The notes: generated by a model from the letters alone, not told the origin. Numbered from the stretch's first letter, positions 1 to 7,480 are shown. The stretch is DNA of 8,559 nt from Acidobacteriaceae bacterium (GCA_003135315.1 PLBD01000623.1:1-8559); one strand, 5' to 3'. Numbers and translations: made by a program.

Positions 1-2685
1 AATCATCCCAACATCTGCACCATTTACGACATCGGCGAACAGGACGGCCGCGTTTTCATGGTCATGGAGTTCCTCGATGGCGTGACTTTGAAGCACCGCA
101 TTGGCGGGCGGCCGCTGGAGATGGGAGACCTGCTCCGCATCGCCATCGACATTGCCGACGCCTTGGACGCCGCGCACAGCGAAGGCATACTGCACCGCGA
201 CATCAAGCCCGCCAACATCTTTGTCACCAAGCGCGGTCACGCCAAGGTCCTTGATTTCGGCCTGGCCAAGGTCACCGCACCGGCCGGCTCGTCGAGCAAG
301 CACACGGCGGCCGCAGAGCTCTCTGCCACCATAACCCTCGAACAACATCTCACCAGCCCGGGATTTGCAGTCGGCACGGTGGCGTATATGTCGCCCGAAC
401 AAGTGCGCACCAAAGAACTAGATTGCCGCAGCGACCTGTTCTCATTTGGTGTGGTCTTGTACGAAATGGCCACCGGGCTCGCTCCATTCCGGGGAGAAAG
501 TTCAGGAGTCATCTCCAAGGCCATCCTGGATGCATTGCCCGCCGCACCTATTCGGTTTAATCCCGATGTCCCGGCGGAGCTGGAGCGGATCATCAGCAAG
601 GCGCTGGAGAAGGACCGCGATCTGCGCTACCAGCACGCCGCGGAAATGCGGTCGGACCTACAGCGGCTGAAGCGGGACATGGACGGCGGTCTCACCTCGG
701 GAATGACGGCGGTCACCGCCGTCGAACCAAAATCGCCGGCCATTCGCCTCAGCCAGCTTTGGAAGGCAGCGCTTCCCGTTCTCCTGGTCGCTCTACTTGT
801 TGCGGGCTGGTTTTACTATCGCCCACATCCAAGCAAACCACTGACCGACAAGGACAGCATTGTGCTCGCCGATTTCGTCAATACGACCGGCGACAGCGTA
901 TTCGACGACACGTTGAAGCAGGGACTCTCGGTACAGCTTGAGCAATCACCGTTTCTCGACCTGGTTTCCGAGCGCAGAGTGAACGAGATTTTGAAAATGA
1001 TGGGCCGTTCCACCGGGGACCGTCTAACGCCGGAGGTTACGCGCGAGATTTGCCAGCGCACGGGGAGCAGGGCCATGCTGAGCGGCTCTATTGCCGCCCT
1101 CGGTAGCCAGTATGTAGTCGGCCTCAAGGCGCTGGACTGCAGCACCGGGGATGTGCTGGCGGAGGCGCAGGAGCAGGCGGCGAGTAAGGAAGCGGTGCTG
1201 AAGGCTTTGGACCGGGCGGCGGTGAGCTTGCGAGGGAAGCTGGGCGAGTCGCTCAGTTCGGTACAGAAATATGCGACGCCGGTGGAGGAAGCGACTACGC
1301 CGTCGTTGCAAGCCTTGCAGGCCTACAGCCTGGGAAGCAAGACGCGCGCCGCAAAAGGTGATGCTGCGGCCCTGCCTTTTTACAAGCAGGCCGTGGAACT
1401 CGACCAGAATTTTGCCATCGCATACCGAGGCCTGTCGGTTGTCTATGGCAATCTCGGCGAGTTGGGCCGGGCAGGGGAGAACTCGCGCAAGGCCTATGAA
1501 CTTCGGGCGAAGGTAAGCGAGAGGGAGCGTTTCTCTATCGAAGCTGTGTATTACACCTACACTACCGGGGAGCTGGAGAAGGCAATTGAGATCTACCGGC
1601 TGTGGCAGCAGGCCTACCCAAGAGACTATTTGCCTTGCACGAATCTGGGGGACATCTACGGCAGCCTTGGAAGCTGGGAGAAGGCATTGCAGGAAGCTCT
1701 GGATGCACTGCGCCTGGAGCCGAATGATGAAAACAACTATCTTAATCTCGGCAGCGATTACGCCAGCCTCAATCGGCTGAACGATGCGGAGACGGTGTAC
1801 CGGCAGGCCGCAGAGCGCAAACTGGAAAGTGAGTACCTTATAGCAAATCGCTACCAGTTGGCGTTCCTGAAGGATGACAAGGCCGAGATGGCGCAGCTGG
1901 CGGCAGCCGCTATCGACAAGCCCGGCGCAGAGGACCTGGTACTGGCGTATCAGGCGGACACTGCGGGCTGGTATGGAAAGATGAAAAACGCGCGGGCGCT
2001 GTCCCAGCGGGCGATGGAGGTAGCCCAGCACAAGGATGCCAAAGAACAAGCTGCACTATACCAGGCAGCGGCGGCGCTTCGCGAAGTAGAAGCCGGCGAC
2101 CGGGAGCAGGCCCACAGCGATGCTGTGGCCGCGGTGAAGCTGGCACCCAACCGTGATGTGCAGGCGATTGCCGCCCTGGCCCTGGCTCGGGCTGGCGATG
2201 AGGCCGGTGCGGACAAACTGGCGGCGGAACTCGACAAGACGTTCCCGCTGGACACGCTCATCCAGCGGTATTGGTTACCGACCATTCGAGCGGCGAATGC
2301 GCTCCAGCACAAAGACCCGAACCGGGCCATCGAAACATTGCAGGTGTCGGTCGCCGTCGACCTCGGCGAAGTCGCCCAGGTAACGGTATTTCTTTGCCCG
2401 GTATATGTACGGGGAGAAGCCTATCTCATGCTGCACGACGGCAAGGCCGCAGCCACGGAATTCCGGAAATTCATCGACCATCGGGGACTCGTGGTCAACT
2501 TTCCATGGGGATCCCTGGCTCGCCTCGGGCTGGCTCGCGCCTACGCCCTCGACGCCGTCAAAGACCCGGCAGCCCGCGACCAGGCCCGCACCGCATATCG
2601 TGATTTCCTCGCACTATGGAAAGACGCGGACCCCGGTATTCCCCTCCTGAAACAAGCCCAGTCAGAGTACGCCAAGCTGCAATAG
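1..2685 (+). CDS. Transmembrane Ser/Thr protein kinase with TolB-like and TPR domains (5' partial)
   Basis: The reading frame is open from base 1, so the gene begins before the window; the Gly-rich loop and ATP-binding Lys are missing. The visible part starts near helix C with NHPNICTIYDIGE. It then shows the catalytic loop HRDIKPAN (window residues 65-72), DFG (85-87) and SPE at the end of the activation segment (131-133), so the visible catalytic residues are intact. A single hydrophobic segment follows at about 253-273. Next comes a TolB/FlgO-like region beginning DSIVLADFVNTTGD (285-298), then TPR-like helical repeats from about 435 to near the end (clear units near 456-490, 526-558 and 560-593). 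By family, the kinase is cytoplasmic and phosphorylates Ser/Thr, while the C-terminal sensor or scaffold lies across the membrane. The ligand and substrates are unknown. The next gene is convergent 16 bp away, so no operon partner is visible downstream. Confidence 0.95.
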   Translation, partial: NHPNICTIYDIGEQDGRVFMVMEFLDGVTLKHRIGGRPLEMGDLLRIAIDIADALDAAHSEGILHRDIKPANIFVTKRGHAKVLDFGLAKVTAPAGSSSKHTAAAELSATITLEQHLTSPGFAVGTVAYMSPEQVRTKELDCRSDLFSFGVVLYEMATGLAPFRGESSGVISKAILDALPAAPIRFNPDVPAELERIISKALEKDRDLRYQHAAEMRSDLQRLKRDMDGGLTSGMTAVTAVEPKSPAIRLSQLWKAALPVLLVALLVAGWFYYRPHPSKPLTDKDSIVLADFVNTTGDSVFDDTLKQGLSVQLEQSPFLDLVSERRVNEILKMMGRSTGDRLTPEVTREICQRTGSRAMLSGSIAALGSQYVVGLKALDCSTGDVLAEAQEQAASKEAVLKALDRAAVSLRGKLGESLSSVQKYATPVEEATTPSLQALQAYSLGSKTRAAKGDAAALPFYKQAVELDQNFAIAYRGLSVVYGNLGELGRAGENSRKAYELRAKVSERERFSIEAVYYTYTTGELEKAIEIYRLWQQAYPRDYLPCTNLGDIYGSLGSWEKALQEALDALRLEPNDENNYLNLGSDYASLNRLNDAETVYRQAAERKLESEYLIANRYQLAFLKDDKAEMAQLAAAAIDKPGAEDLVLAYQADTAGWYGKMKNARALSQRAMEVAQHKDAKEQAALYQAAAALREVEAGDREQAHSDAVAAVKLAPNRDVQAIAALALARAGDEAGADKLAAELDKTFPLDTLIQRYWLPTIRAANALQHKDPNRAIETLQVSVAVDLGEVAQVTVFLCPVYVRGEAYLMLHDGKAAATEFRKFIDHRGLVVNFPWGSLARLGLARAYALDAVKDPAARDQARTAYRDFLALWKDADPGIPLLKQAQSEYAKLQ

Positions 2686-2701
2686 TTTCAGCGCTCTCAG
2701 C

Positions 2702-3430
2702 CTAGTCCTTCGACACTTTTCTCTTTGTCTTATGGCGAAAGCTGCTGCGATGCCCACGCCGATCTTCCTTCTCAAAGCGGGCCCTCTTGGGTTTGGAACC
2801 CCACTCCGTTTTCTCTTTCCCATTGACCCAGTAGCTCTGGTAGCCGCCCAGGTGCAAGCTAAACGGCCTGTCGAGCGTTCCCATATGGTCGAACCGAGCG
2901 GATCCCTTCTTGTGGAAGCTCTCGAAATAAGCCGGATACACGAAGTTGGTCATGGGTATTCCGTCCACTTCGAAAAACAACTCCTCCACAGGGTCTGCCA
3001 CTTCATAGTCATACAGGTGGTTCTTCTTCGGCCCGGTAGAGTAGAGGTTCGCGTTGGGATCGATCAGCATTTCGGCCAGTTCATGGGAGGCCGCCACACT
3101 CACCTTGTCCTTTTGGTCCAGTACGTTCTTCACGAAGACCTTGGACATCGGCAACCCTTCCGGAGTCACATCGTGGTAGCCCTCCATGGATGCGTCGCGA
3201 GTCTTGTCCAGAAACGCAATCGCCCAGGCTCCCTTGAGGAAGCCTTTGGATTTCACCAGCTTGGCCGGCGTTCCCCAGACCGGTGCGAAGTGCTCGTCCA
3301 CAAACTTCTGCATGGCCGCAACAAGAGCATCGAAGTCAACCCCCAGCGGGGTCTCAGCCTGGTTGAAGCAGGCGATAGTAGGCACGTGGAGGTCAATGGA
3401 AGGCAGATGTTTCGACGACTTTCTAGGCAT
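2702..3430 (-). CDS. Conserved hypothetical protein with HELAE zincin-like motif and basic C-terminal tail
   Basis: This is a 242-residue protein. I chose the ATG at 3428-3430 because GGAGA lies 5 bases upstream and the chain from there reads as a coherent domain; the frame stays open further upstream but looks non-coding. There is no signal peptide or membrane segment, so it is probably cytoplasmic. The globular part holds PLGVDFDALVAAMQKFVDEHF (from residue 28), HFAPVWGTP (47-55), YHDVTPEGLP (85-94), ASHELAEMLIDP (114-125), YDYEVADPVEE (140-150) and NFVYPAYFE (162-170). HELAE (116-120) resembles the zinc-protease HExxH but has Glu in place of the second His, and acidic residues at 143 and 146 could be further ligands. 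Residues 213-242 carry 14 Lys/Arg. I recall similar uncharacterised bacterial proteins with a SHELLEMLVDP-like core, but no known function. A metallopeptidase-like fold is inference. The gene stands alone, 238 bp downstream of the PAP2-Wzi gene. Confidence 0.85.
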   Translation of the reverse strand: MPRKSSKHLPSIDLHVPTIACFNQAETPLGVDFDALVAAMQKFVDEHFAPVWGTPAKLVKSKGFLKGAWAIAFLDKTRDASMEGYHDVTPEGLPMSKVFVKNVLDQKDKVSVAASHELAEMLIDPNANLYSTGPKKNHLYDYEVADPVEELFFEVDGIPMTNFVYPAYFESFHKKGSARFDHMGTLDRPFSLHLGGYQSYWVNGKEKTEWGSKPKRARFEKEDRRGHRSSFRHKTKRKVSKD

Positions 3431-3435
3431 GGATT

Positions 3436-3441
3436 TCTCCC
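3436..3441 (-). promoter_or_regulatory. Ribosome binding site deciding the start of the HELAE protein
   Basis: On the minus strand GGGAGA stands 5 bases before the ATG at 3430-3428. It selects this ATG over in-frame codons further upstream, which would make the protein run back into the PAP2-Wzi coding region. Confidence 0.7.
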
Positions 3442-3510
3442 GGTTCAACTTGTGTCCTCGCCACCCACGAGGTGACGCAATACCACCAACTGATGAAGCT
3501 TTGCAGGCAC

Positions 3511-3539
3511 AGAATGTCACAGCGTGAACGTGAAAACAA
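3511..3539 (-). promoter_or_regulatory. Weak candidate promoter for the HELAE gene
   Basis: On the minus strand TTGTTT (3539-3534) is separated by 17 bases from CATTCT (3516-3511), which is preceded by TGA like an extended -10. Each hexamer matches the sigma-70 consensus at only three of six positions. It is the best candidate I see in the 238-bp gap, and it would give a leader of about 70 nt. Two tandem CGTGAA hexamers (3523-3534, plus strand) fall inside the spacer. Treat it as a guess. Confidence 0.2.
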
Positions 3540-3578
3540 CCGGAGAATTTCGAATGTCCCTGCACGGGGCTGGATGTC

Positions 3579-3598
3579 GGAGAACGAAAATGTTCTCC
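3579..3598. repeat. Perfect 7-bp inverted repeat (hairpin or operator) in the 238-bp gap
   Basis: GGAGAAC (3579-3585) and GTTCTCC (3592-3598) are exact reverse complements around a 6-base loop. The repeat lies 71 bases after the stop of the PAP2-Wzi gene and 149 bases before the start of the HELAE gene, both read on the minus strand. No T-run follows on the minus strand, so it is not a standard intrinsic terminator. It could be an RNA hairpin that protects the 3' end of the upstream transcript, or a dyad operator for the downstream gene. The rest of 3431-3668 shows no convincing coding signal. Confidence 0.4.
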
Positions 3599-3668
3599 AG
3601 TGCGGGGAAAAACTGGCAGGTTGGAGATGGCAGACCGGGAGCAGCACGCCAATGGCTTCCGGGCGTCG

Positions 3669-6083
3669 TCAGTGCGCAGTTCGAAGTATGCCCGCGCGGG
3701 TGGGCCACCAGGTGAGTTGGATTGAGCTGGCGAAATCAGTTTGCCGCGTGGAAGCCAGCACCGGGACCCACCACGTTTCATATTGCAGCAGAGGCTGGAT
3801 TTCCAGGTTCTTGTGAACCCACAGCATCGCCGAAAGGCTCCAGTCCCATTGCGTGCTGCCGCCGGGAATGAAATCGTTGGCAATCTTGCTGTTTCGTACC
3901 GCCACCTGAATGCTGCTCTGTGGACTCAGATGGTAGGTGCTCCAGGCCTGATAACCTTTGCCCTCGCGGCCTATCCAGTTTCCCATCAGGAACCGGTTGT
4001 CAAGATAGACGTCGTGATAAACGACTTCCCAGTAGATGAAGCGTCCCCCCATACTGGCCACGGAAGGAGGATCCGTATAGACCGCTTCCGCCCGGAAATC
4101 GAGTTTGGGAATGCTCGGGAAATGAGTGAGATAGATGCCGGGATTGACGGCCGAGCGCCGAGGCGCGCTTACCGGACTGACATCGTCGTGCACCAGCGAG
4201 TCGGAGTATAGCGTCAGCCAGCGGCGCATGAAGGGCAGTCGCCACGAGAAGTCAAAGCTGGCGTGGCGGGCGCCAGGATCGTTGCGCGAGAACTTTACGC
4301 TCGCCGGTACGTCGTTGATGCTTGTAAACGCATTCCAGAAGGAGCCGAAGGTGATAGGGACGTGGCCCTCGCCGCCGAATACATCATTACGGGTAAATCC
4401 GAATTCCAGATTCTCAGTTGGCTTGAAGCTGGCTTTCTGCCCGAACATATACGGGTCTGGAGGAAACTCCTGGCCCGCCGGAGCACCGAAGTAGTTGCTG
4501 AATTCGAATGGCCCAAGGACCTTCGATAGCAATGGAATGTTCATCGGTATCGTGCGATTGATTTGCAACATCCAGAACGGCGCCGCGTTATTGCTCATCA
4601 GCAAAGCGCCGCTTTCGCCCGGTCCCCACCACATGCTCTGCTTGCCTACAGAAAAATCCAAACCTGCGTACTTGGCCAGAGCGTAGGTATTCAGAAGTGT
4701 GAATTGGTTGGCGGAAATCGTCGTTGGCGGCAGCAAAGGATTCAGGTCGACATTCGCGATCACCTGCCGGACCGATAGCGGATATGCCGGGATGGTGGGT
4801 GCGTACTGGTACTCTCCATCGACATAAAACGCGAAGCGGCCGTCGTTCGCGCTGGCGCTGAATCCCGTGATGTTGTTGACCCCTTGCCAATACGGACGGC
4901 CGTAGTCGTTAATGAAACTTTGCCCGAAGTGATAGCTGTCGTTCACTGGAGTGCCTGCGATGTCGGTCACACGCGTGTATACCGAGTCCAGTTGCAGCGA
5001 CTCGGTTGGGCGCCCATCCCAGGCCGCGATTTCGGTAGCGAACTCCTCATCCAGCGCTTTCTTGAGCTTCCAGATCTCCGAAGGGACGTCAGTGTGGTAC
5101 TCGACCTTCGCATTCATTTCGATGAGCATCTGCGCGCACGCCATGCGCGTCCAGGGCCGCAGCCCCACGTACGCGGTGTCGATATAGGCAGCGCCGATCA
5201 GCCGCTCCATGGCGGTATAAATCCAGCTATCGAGGGGAACGTAAACACTGGCGAAATTCGTGGGACGCGGCGCTGACGTCTGCTCGGCAACAATCTTCAG
5301 GTCGTCGTCGATGTCGGGATTATGGCGCGTCTTGTAAACATGCCGACCAATCTGGTAGCCCAGAAGTCCCCCAATGAAAACATCGGAAAGGAAGTGCTGG
5401 TCCGCAGCAGCCCGCGCCAGGCTGACTCCGAGGGCCAGACCGTAGGCGCCAACTTCGGGAACCAGGTGTGGATACTCCTGCGCAACCACCGACGCGAATG
5501 CCCATGTTATGGCCGCATGGTCCGACGGAAACGATGTGCCACCGTGAAAGAAGATGTTCTGGAAGTTCGACGGGAAAGGCTGCTCTCTGCCGGTAACACC
5601 CTTCAGCGCATAATCCACTCCGAGGGCGTTGATCATGGCTTCCGTCGCCAGCACCCCAGTCTCTCGCGCGCGGTCGTTGTGAGTGATACGCCCCCAAATG
5701 TATGCCGCCCCGGTCATTCCGCCGGCAGCAGCCAGGCCCGCGTCAGCGGCGAGGTTCAGGGCGTGCTGATTGTCCAGCCGCATGGCGTAAGAGCTTTGTG
5801 GATCCGTGACGAACAGGCCCGTTGCGATGCCGCCCATCGGAACGAGCCACTTGGCATCATCCAGCTTCAGATGAAACGGGCTGGTCCAGATGTCCTTTTG
5901 ATCTTCGGCCAAGTGGATGAAGAACTTGCTCTCGTTGGAATGAGGAACGGTCGCAGCAGGCGGAGGCACGGCTGCTTGTGATTGTCCTGAAGGCGAAGGC
6001 GTAGGGGGCGGCGTTTGCTGGGTAAATGCGGGGAGCGTAGCACAGCCGCAGAGGAATATGGCCAGGATTAGACGGCTCTTCAA
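3669..6083 (-). CDS. PAP2 phosphatase fused to Wzi-family outer-membrane capsule assembly barrel
   Basis: This is an 804-residue exported protein. The start is a TTG at 6083-6081 with AGGGGA 5 bases upstream; an in-frame TAA lies just before it and no ATG is near. A signal sequence (MKSRLILAIFLCGCATLPAF) leads into a Pro/Gln-rich linker. Residues about 60-255 are a PAP2 domain: motif 1 K161-GVTGRE-QP (canonical KX6RP, here Gln168 for Arg), motif 2 FPSDH (185-189), motif 3 R224-X5-H230-X3-D234. Its helices are only moderately hydrophobic, closer to soluble class A acid phosphatases than to integral-membrane members. From about 275 a helical segment leads into a Wzi-type beta barrel, with the block KQSMWWGPGESGALLMSNNA at 481-500 and many aromatic beta strands to the end. 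Wzi proteins sit in the outer membrane and hold capsular polysaccharide on the surface. The phosphatase would therefore sit on the periplasmic side of that membrane. It follows the aminotransferase gene by 46 bp on the same strand. Substrate unknown. Confidence 0.88.
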   Translation of the reverse strand: MKSRLILAIFLCGCATLPAFTQQTPPPTPSPSGQSQAAVPPPAATVPHSNESKFFIHLAEDQKDIWTSPFHLKLDDAKWLVPMGGIATGLFVTDPQSSYAMRLDNQHALNLAADAGLAAAGGMTGAAYIWGRITHNDRARETGVLATEAMINALGVDYALKGVTGREQPFPSNFQNIFFHGGTSFPSDHAAITWAFASVVAQEYPHLVPEVGAYGLALGVSLARAAADQHFLSDVFIGGLLGYQIGRHVYKTRHNPDIDDDLKIVAEQTSAPRPTNFASVYVPLDSWIYTAMERLIGAAYIDTAYVGLRPWTRMACAQMLIEMNAKVEYHTDVPSEIWKLKKALDEEFATEIAAWDGRPTESLQLDSVYTRVTDIAGTPVNDSYHFGQSFINDYGRPYWQGVNNITGFSASANDGRFAFYVDGEYQYAPTIPAYPLSVRQVIANVDLNPLLPPTTISANQFTLLNTYALAKYAGLDFSVGKQSMWWGPGESGALLMSNNAAPFWMLQINRTIPMNIPLLSKVLGPFEFSNYFGAPAGQEFPPDPYMFGQKASFKPTENLEFGFTRNDVFGGEGHVPITFGSFWNAFTSINDVPASVKFSRNDPGARHASFDFSWRLPFMRRWLTLYSDSLVHDDVSPVSAPRRSAVNPGIYLTHFPSIPKLDFRAEAVYTDPPSVASMGGRFIYWEVVYHDVYLDNRFLMGNWIGREGKGYQAWSTYHLSPQSSIQVAVRNSKIANDFIPGGSTQWDWSLSAMLWVHKNLEIQPLLQYETWWVPVLASTRQTDFASSIQLTWWPTRAGILRTAH

Positions 6084-6088
6084 ACGCG

Positions 6089-6094
6089 TCCCCT
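6089..6094 (-). promoter_or_regulatory. Ribosome binding site supporting the TTG start of the PAP2-Wzi gene
   Basis: AGGGGA on the minus strand stands 5 bases before the TTG codon at 6083-6081. The in-frame TAA at 6101-6099 excludes an upstream start, and the next in-frame ATG would remove the signal sequence. The TTG is therefore well supported. Confidence 0.7.
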
Positions 6095-6129
6095 GAAGTT
6101 AACCACCACGGTACAGCTCAGGCTCCAAT

Positions 6130-7380
6130 TCATGCCGCAGCTTTGTAATAGCGAAAAATACGAGCTAATGCAGTCGCCACGTCCTCCACGTCCTGCTCCG
6201 ACATGGCGGGCGACAACGGCAGCGAAATCGTGCGCCCGCCGACAAACGTCGCGTTGGGAAAATCAGAATCGGCAAATCCAAAGCGCTGCCGATAATATGG
6301 CTGCTGATGAATGGGCACGTAATGGATGCCTACGCCGACATTTTCCCCGGCGAGCGCAGCGATGATCTTCTCGCGCGGCGCGCCAATCTCCTCCAGCGAG
6401 AGCAGCGGAGTGTACAGGTGGTAGGCATGACGGGTATCGGGTTCGGGGGGCGGCGGCAAAAGCAAAGGCAGTCCGCTGAGCCTTTCATTGTAGGCCTGCC
6501 AGATTTGCTCGCGACGTTTCCAGTGTTCCTCGATCATACCCAGTTGCGGGAGCGCCAAAGCTGCGGCCAGGTCCGTCATGTTGTACTTGAATCCGGCGGC
6601 GACGACCTCATAGCCGCTGGGTCCGCCGACGAAACGGCTCCATGCATCCGCGGTCATGCCATGCAGGGACAGGACTTTCACGCGCTGTTGTAGCTCCGGA
6701 TCGCGTGTGACCACCATGCCGCCATCGCAGGTGGCCACGTTCTTAGTGGGATAAAAGCTGAAGCATCCGGCATCGCCCATCAGCCCAGCGGGCTGGCCGT
6801 GATAGCTGGACTCGATCGCATGGGCGCAATCCTCGATGACATGCAATTTGTGACGCCTTGCGATGTCGAGGATCGGATCCATATCACAGCAGCGGCCACA
6901 CATGTGTACCACCAGGACCGCCCTGGTACGCGGCGTGATTTCCTTCTCGATCAGGCCGGGGTCGATGTTGAACGTGCTGCGATTGCAATCCACCAGCACA
7001 GGCCGGGCCCCGGCGTGCACGATGGAGTGAATCGTGGAGCAAAAAGTCATGGCCGGCGCGATCACTTCGTCGCCCGCGCCGATGCCCAGCGCGACCAGGG
7101 CGAGATGGATTGCTGCCGTTCCGCTGCTGACCGCGGCTGCGTAAGGCGCGCCTTTGTAGCGAGCGAACTCCTGCTCCAACTGTTCGACTCTGGGCCCTAA
7201 GCCGATCCAGTGGCTGCGCAGACACTCTACGACCGAGGCAATCTCGGCGTCGCCGATTACCGGCGCGCCGAACACCAGCCGGGCGTCGCGCGCACGGACC
7301 GGCGTTCCGCCGGCAATCGCGGGACGATCGTCCTCTTGCAATGGAATGGAAGGTCCGCCAGTCAGCGGAGCAGGTTTCAT
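6130..7380 (-). CDS. DegT/DnrJ/EryC1/StrS family PLP-dependent sugar aminotransferase
   Basis: This 416-residue enzyme belongs to the family that transfers an amino group, usually from glutamate, to keto-sugar nucleotides, giving amino sugars for surface glycans. Visible features are SSGTAA (85-90, cofactor phosphate binding), IEDCAHA (182-188, the Asp contacting the PLP ring nitrogen) and FYPTKN with the Schiff-base Lys213, followed by DGGMVV. The C-terminal part has the usual VGIHYVPIHQQPYY block. Length is slightly above the usual 370-400 because of about 30 extra N-terminal residues. I chose the ATG at 7380-7378 because AGGA lies 4 bases upstream. A TTG at 7395-7393 would add five residues but has no Shine-Dalgarno. 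It is the first gene of a probable minus-strand pair with the PAP2-Wzi gene, and divergent from the DUF4184 gene. The sugar substrate cannot be told from the sequence. A cysteine-rich CGRCC (161-165) follows the conserved His. Confidence 0.93.
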   Translation of the reverse strand: MKPAPLTGGPSIPLQEDDRPAIAGGTPVRARDARLVFGAPVIGDAEIASVVECLRSHWIGLGPRVEQLEQEFARYKGAPYAAAVSSGTAAIHLALVALGIGAGDEVIAPAMTFCSTIHSIVHAGARPVLVDCNRSTFNIDPGLIEKEITPRTRAVLVVHMCGRCCDMDPILDIARRHKLHVIEDCAHAIESSYHGQPAGLMGDAGCFSFYPTKNVATCDGGMVVTRDPELQQRVKVLSLHGMTADAWSRFVGGPSGYEVVAAGFKYNMTDLAAALALPQLGMIEEHWKRREQIWQAYNERLSGLPLLLPPPPEPDTRHAYHLYTPLLSLEEIGAPREKIIAALAGENVGVGIHYVPIHQQPYYRQRFGFADSDFPNATFVGGRTISLPLSPAMSEQDVEDVATALARIFRYYKAAA

Positions 7381-7419
7381 GGGTTCCTGGGCCAATTCGT
7401 GGACTCGTAGTGTCTGCTG

Positions 7420-7425
7420 ATTGTA
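7420..7425 (-). promoter_or_regulatory. Candidate -10 box for the aminotransferase/PAP2-Wzi transcript
   Basis: TACAAT on the minus strand (5 of 6 match to the sigma-70 -10) would start transcription about 33 nt before the ATG at 7380. It lies in an AT-rich patch (7417-7436) within otherwise GC-rich DNA. No good -35 is found 16-18 bases upstream. Confidence 0.35.
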
Positions 7426-7441
7426 ATTGATTTTGTGGAGC

Positions 7442-7470
7442 GCGCCTTCCAGCGCCTAGCGGCCGCCGCT
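7442..7470. repeat. Direct repeat plus GC-rich hairpin between divergent genes
   Basis: GCGCCT occurs twice (7442-7447 and 7452-7457) separated by TCCA. AGCGG (7458-7462) and CCGCT (7466-7470) then form a 5-bp inverted repeat around three bases. The block sits between the two candidate -10 boxes of the divergent promoters, where a regulator could act on both. It could also be chance in GC-rich DNA. Confidence 0.3.
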
Positions 7471-7474
7471 CGGC

Positions 7475-7480
7475 TATACT
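7475..7480 (+). promoter_or_regulatory. Candidate -10 box for the DUF4184/glycosyltransferase transcript
   Basis: TATACT (5 of 6 match) would give a start about 30 nt before the ATG at 7518. The expected -35 position is GC-rich and does not match, so an activator or another sigma factor would be needed if it is real. Confidence 0.35.

Noticed and set aside
1024..2049. 341-residue open frame on the minus strand inside the kinase gene
   Set aside because: It lies antisense to the TPR region. The product is rich in Leu/Arg/Gln with no recognisable domain, as expected for the mirror of a GC-rich gene.
2686..2701. Bidirectional terminator between the convergent kinase and HELAE genes
   Set aside because: The 16-bp gap and its flanks contain no stem longer than about 4 bp and no T-run.
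2732..3475. 247-residue open frame on the plus strand opposite the HELAE gene
   Set aside because: The minus-strand product has coherent motifs and a Shine-Dalgarno; this one has neither.
3579..3598. Intrinsic terminator for the PAP2-Wzi gene
   Set aside because: The stem is real, but no T-run follows it on the minus strand, so I list it only as an inverted repeat.
3431..3883. In-frame upstream extension of the HELAE protein by 151 residues
   Set aside because: It would overlap the PAP2-Wzi gene by over 200 bp on the same strand. Its composition is Cys/Ser/Arg-rich and unlike a real domain, and a good ribosome binding site marks the ATG at 3430.
5322..5981. 219-residue open frame on the plus strand opposite the PAP2 domain
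   Set aside because: The opposite strand carries the signal sequence and PAP2 motifs, so this is a shadow frame.
7393..7395. TTG as the start of the aminotransferase
   Set aside because: It adds only five residues and has no Shine-Dalgarno, while the ATG at 7380 has AGGA upstream.
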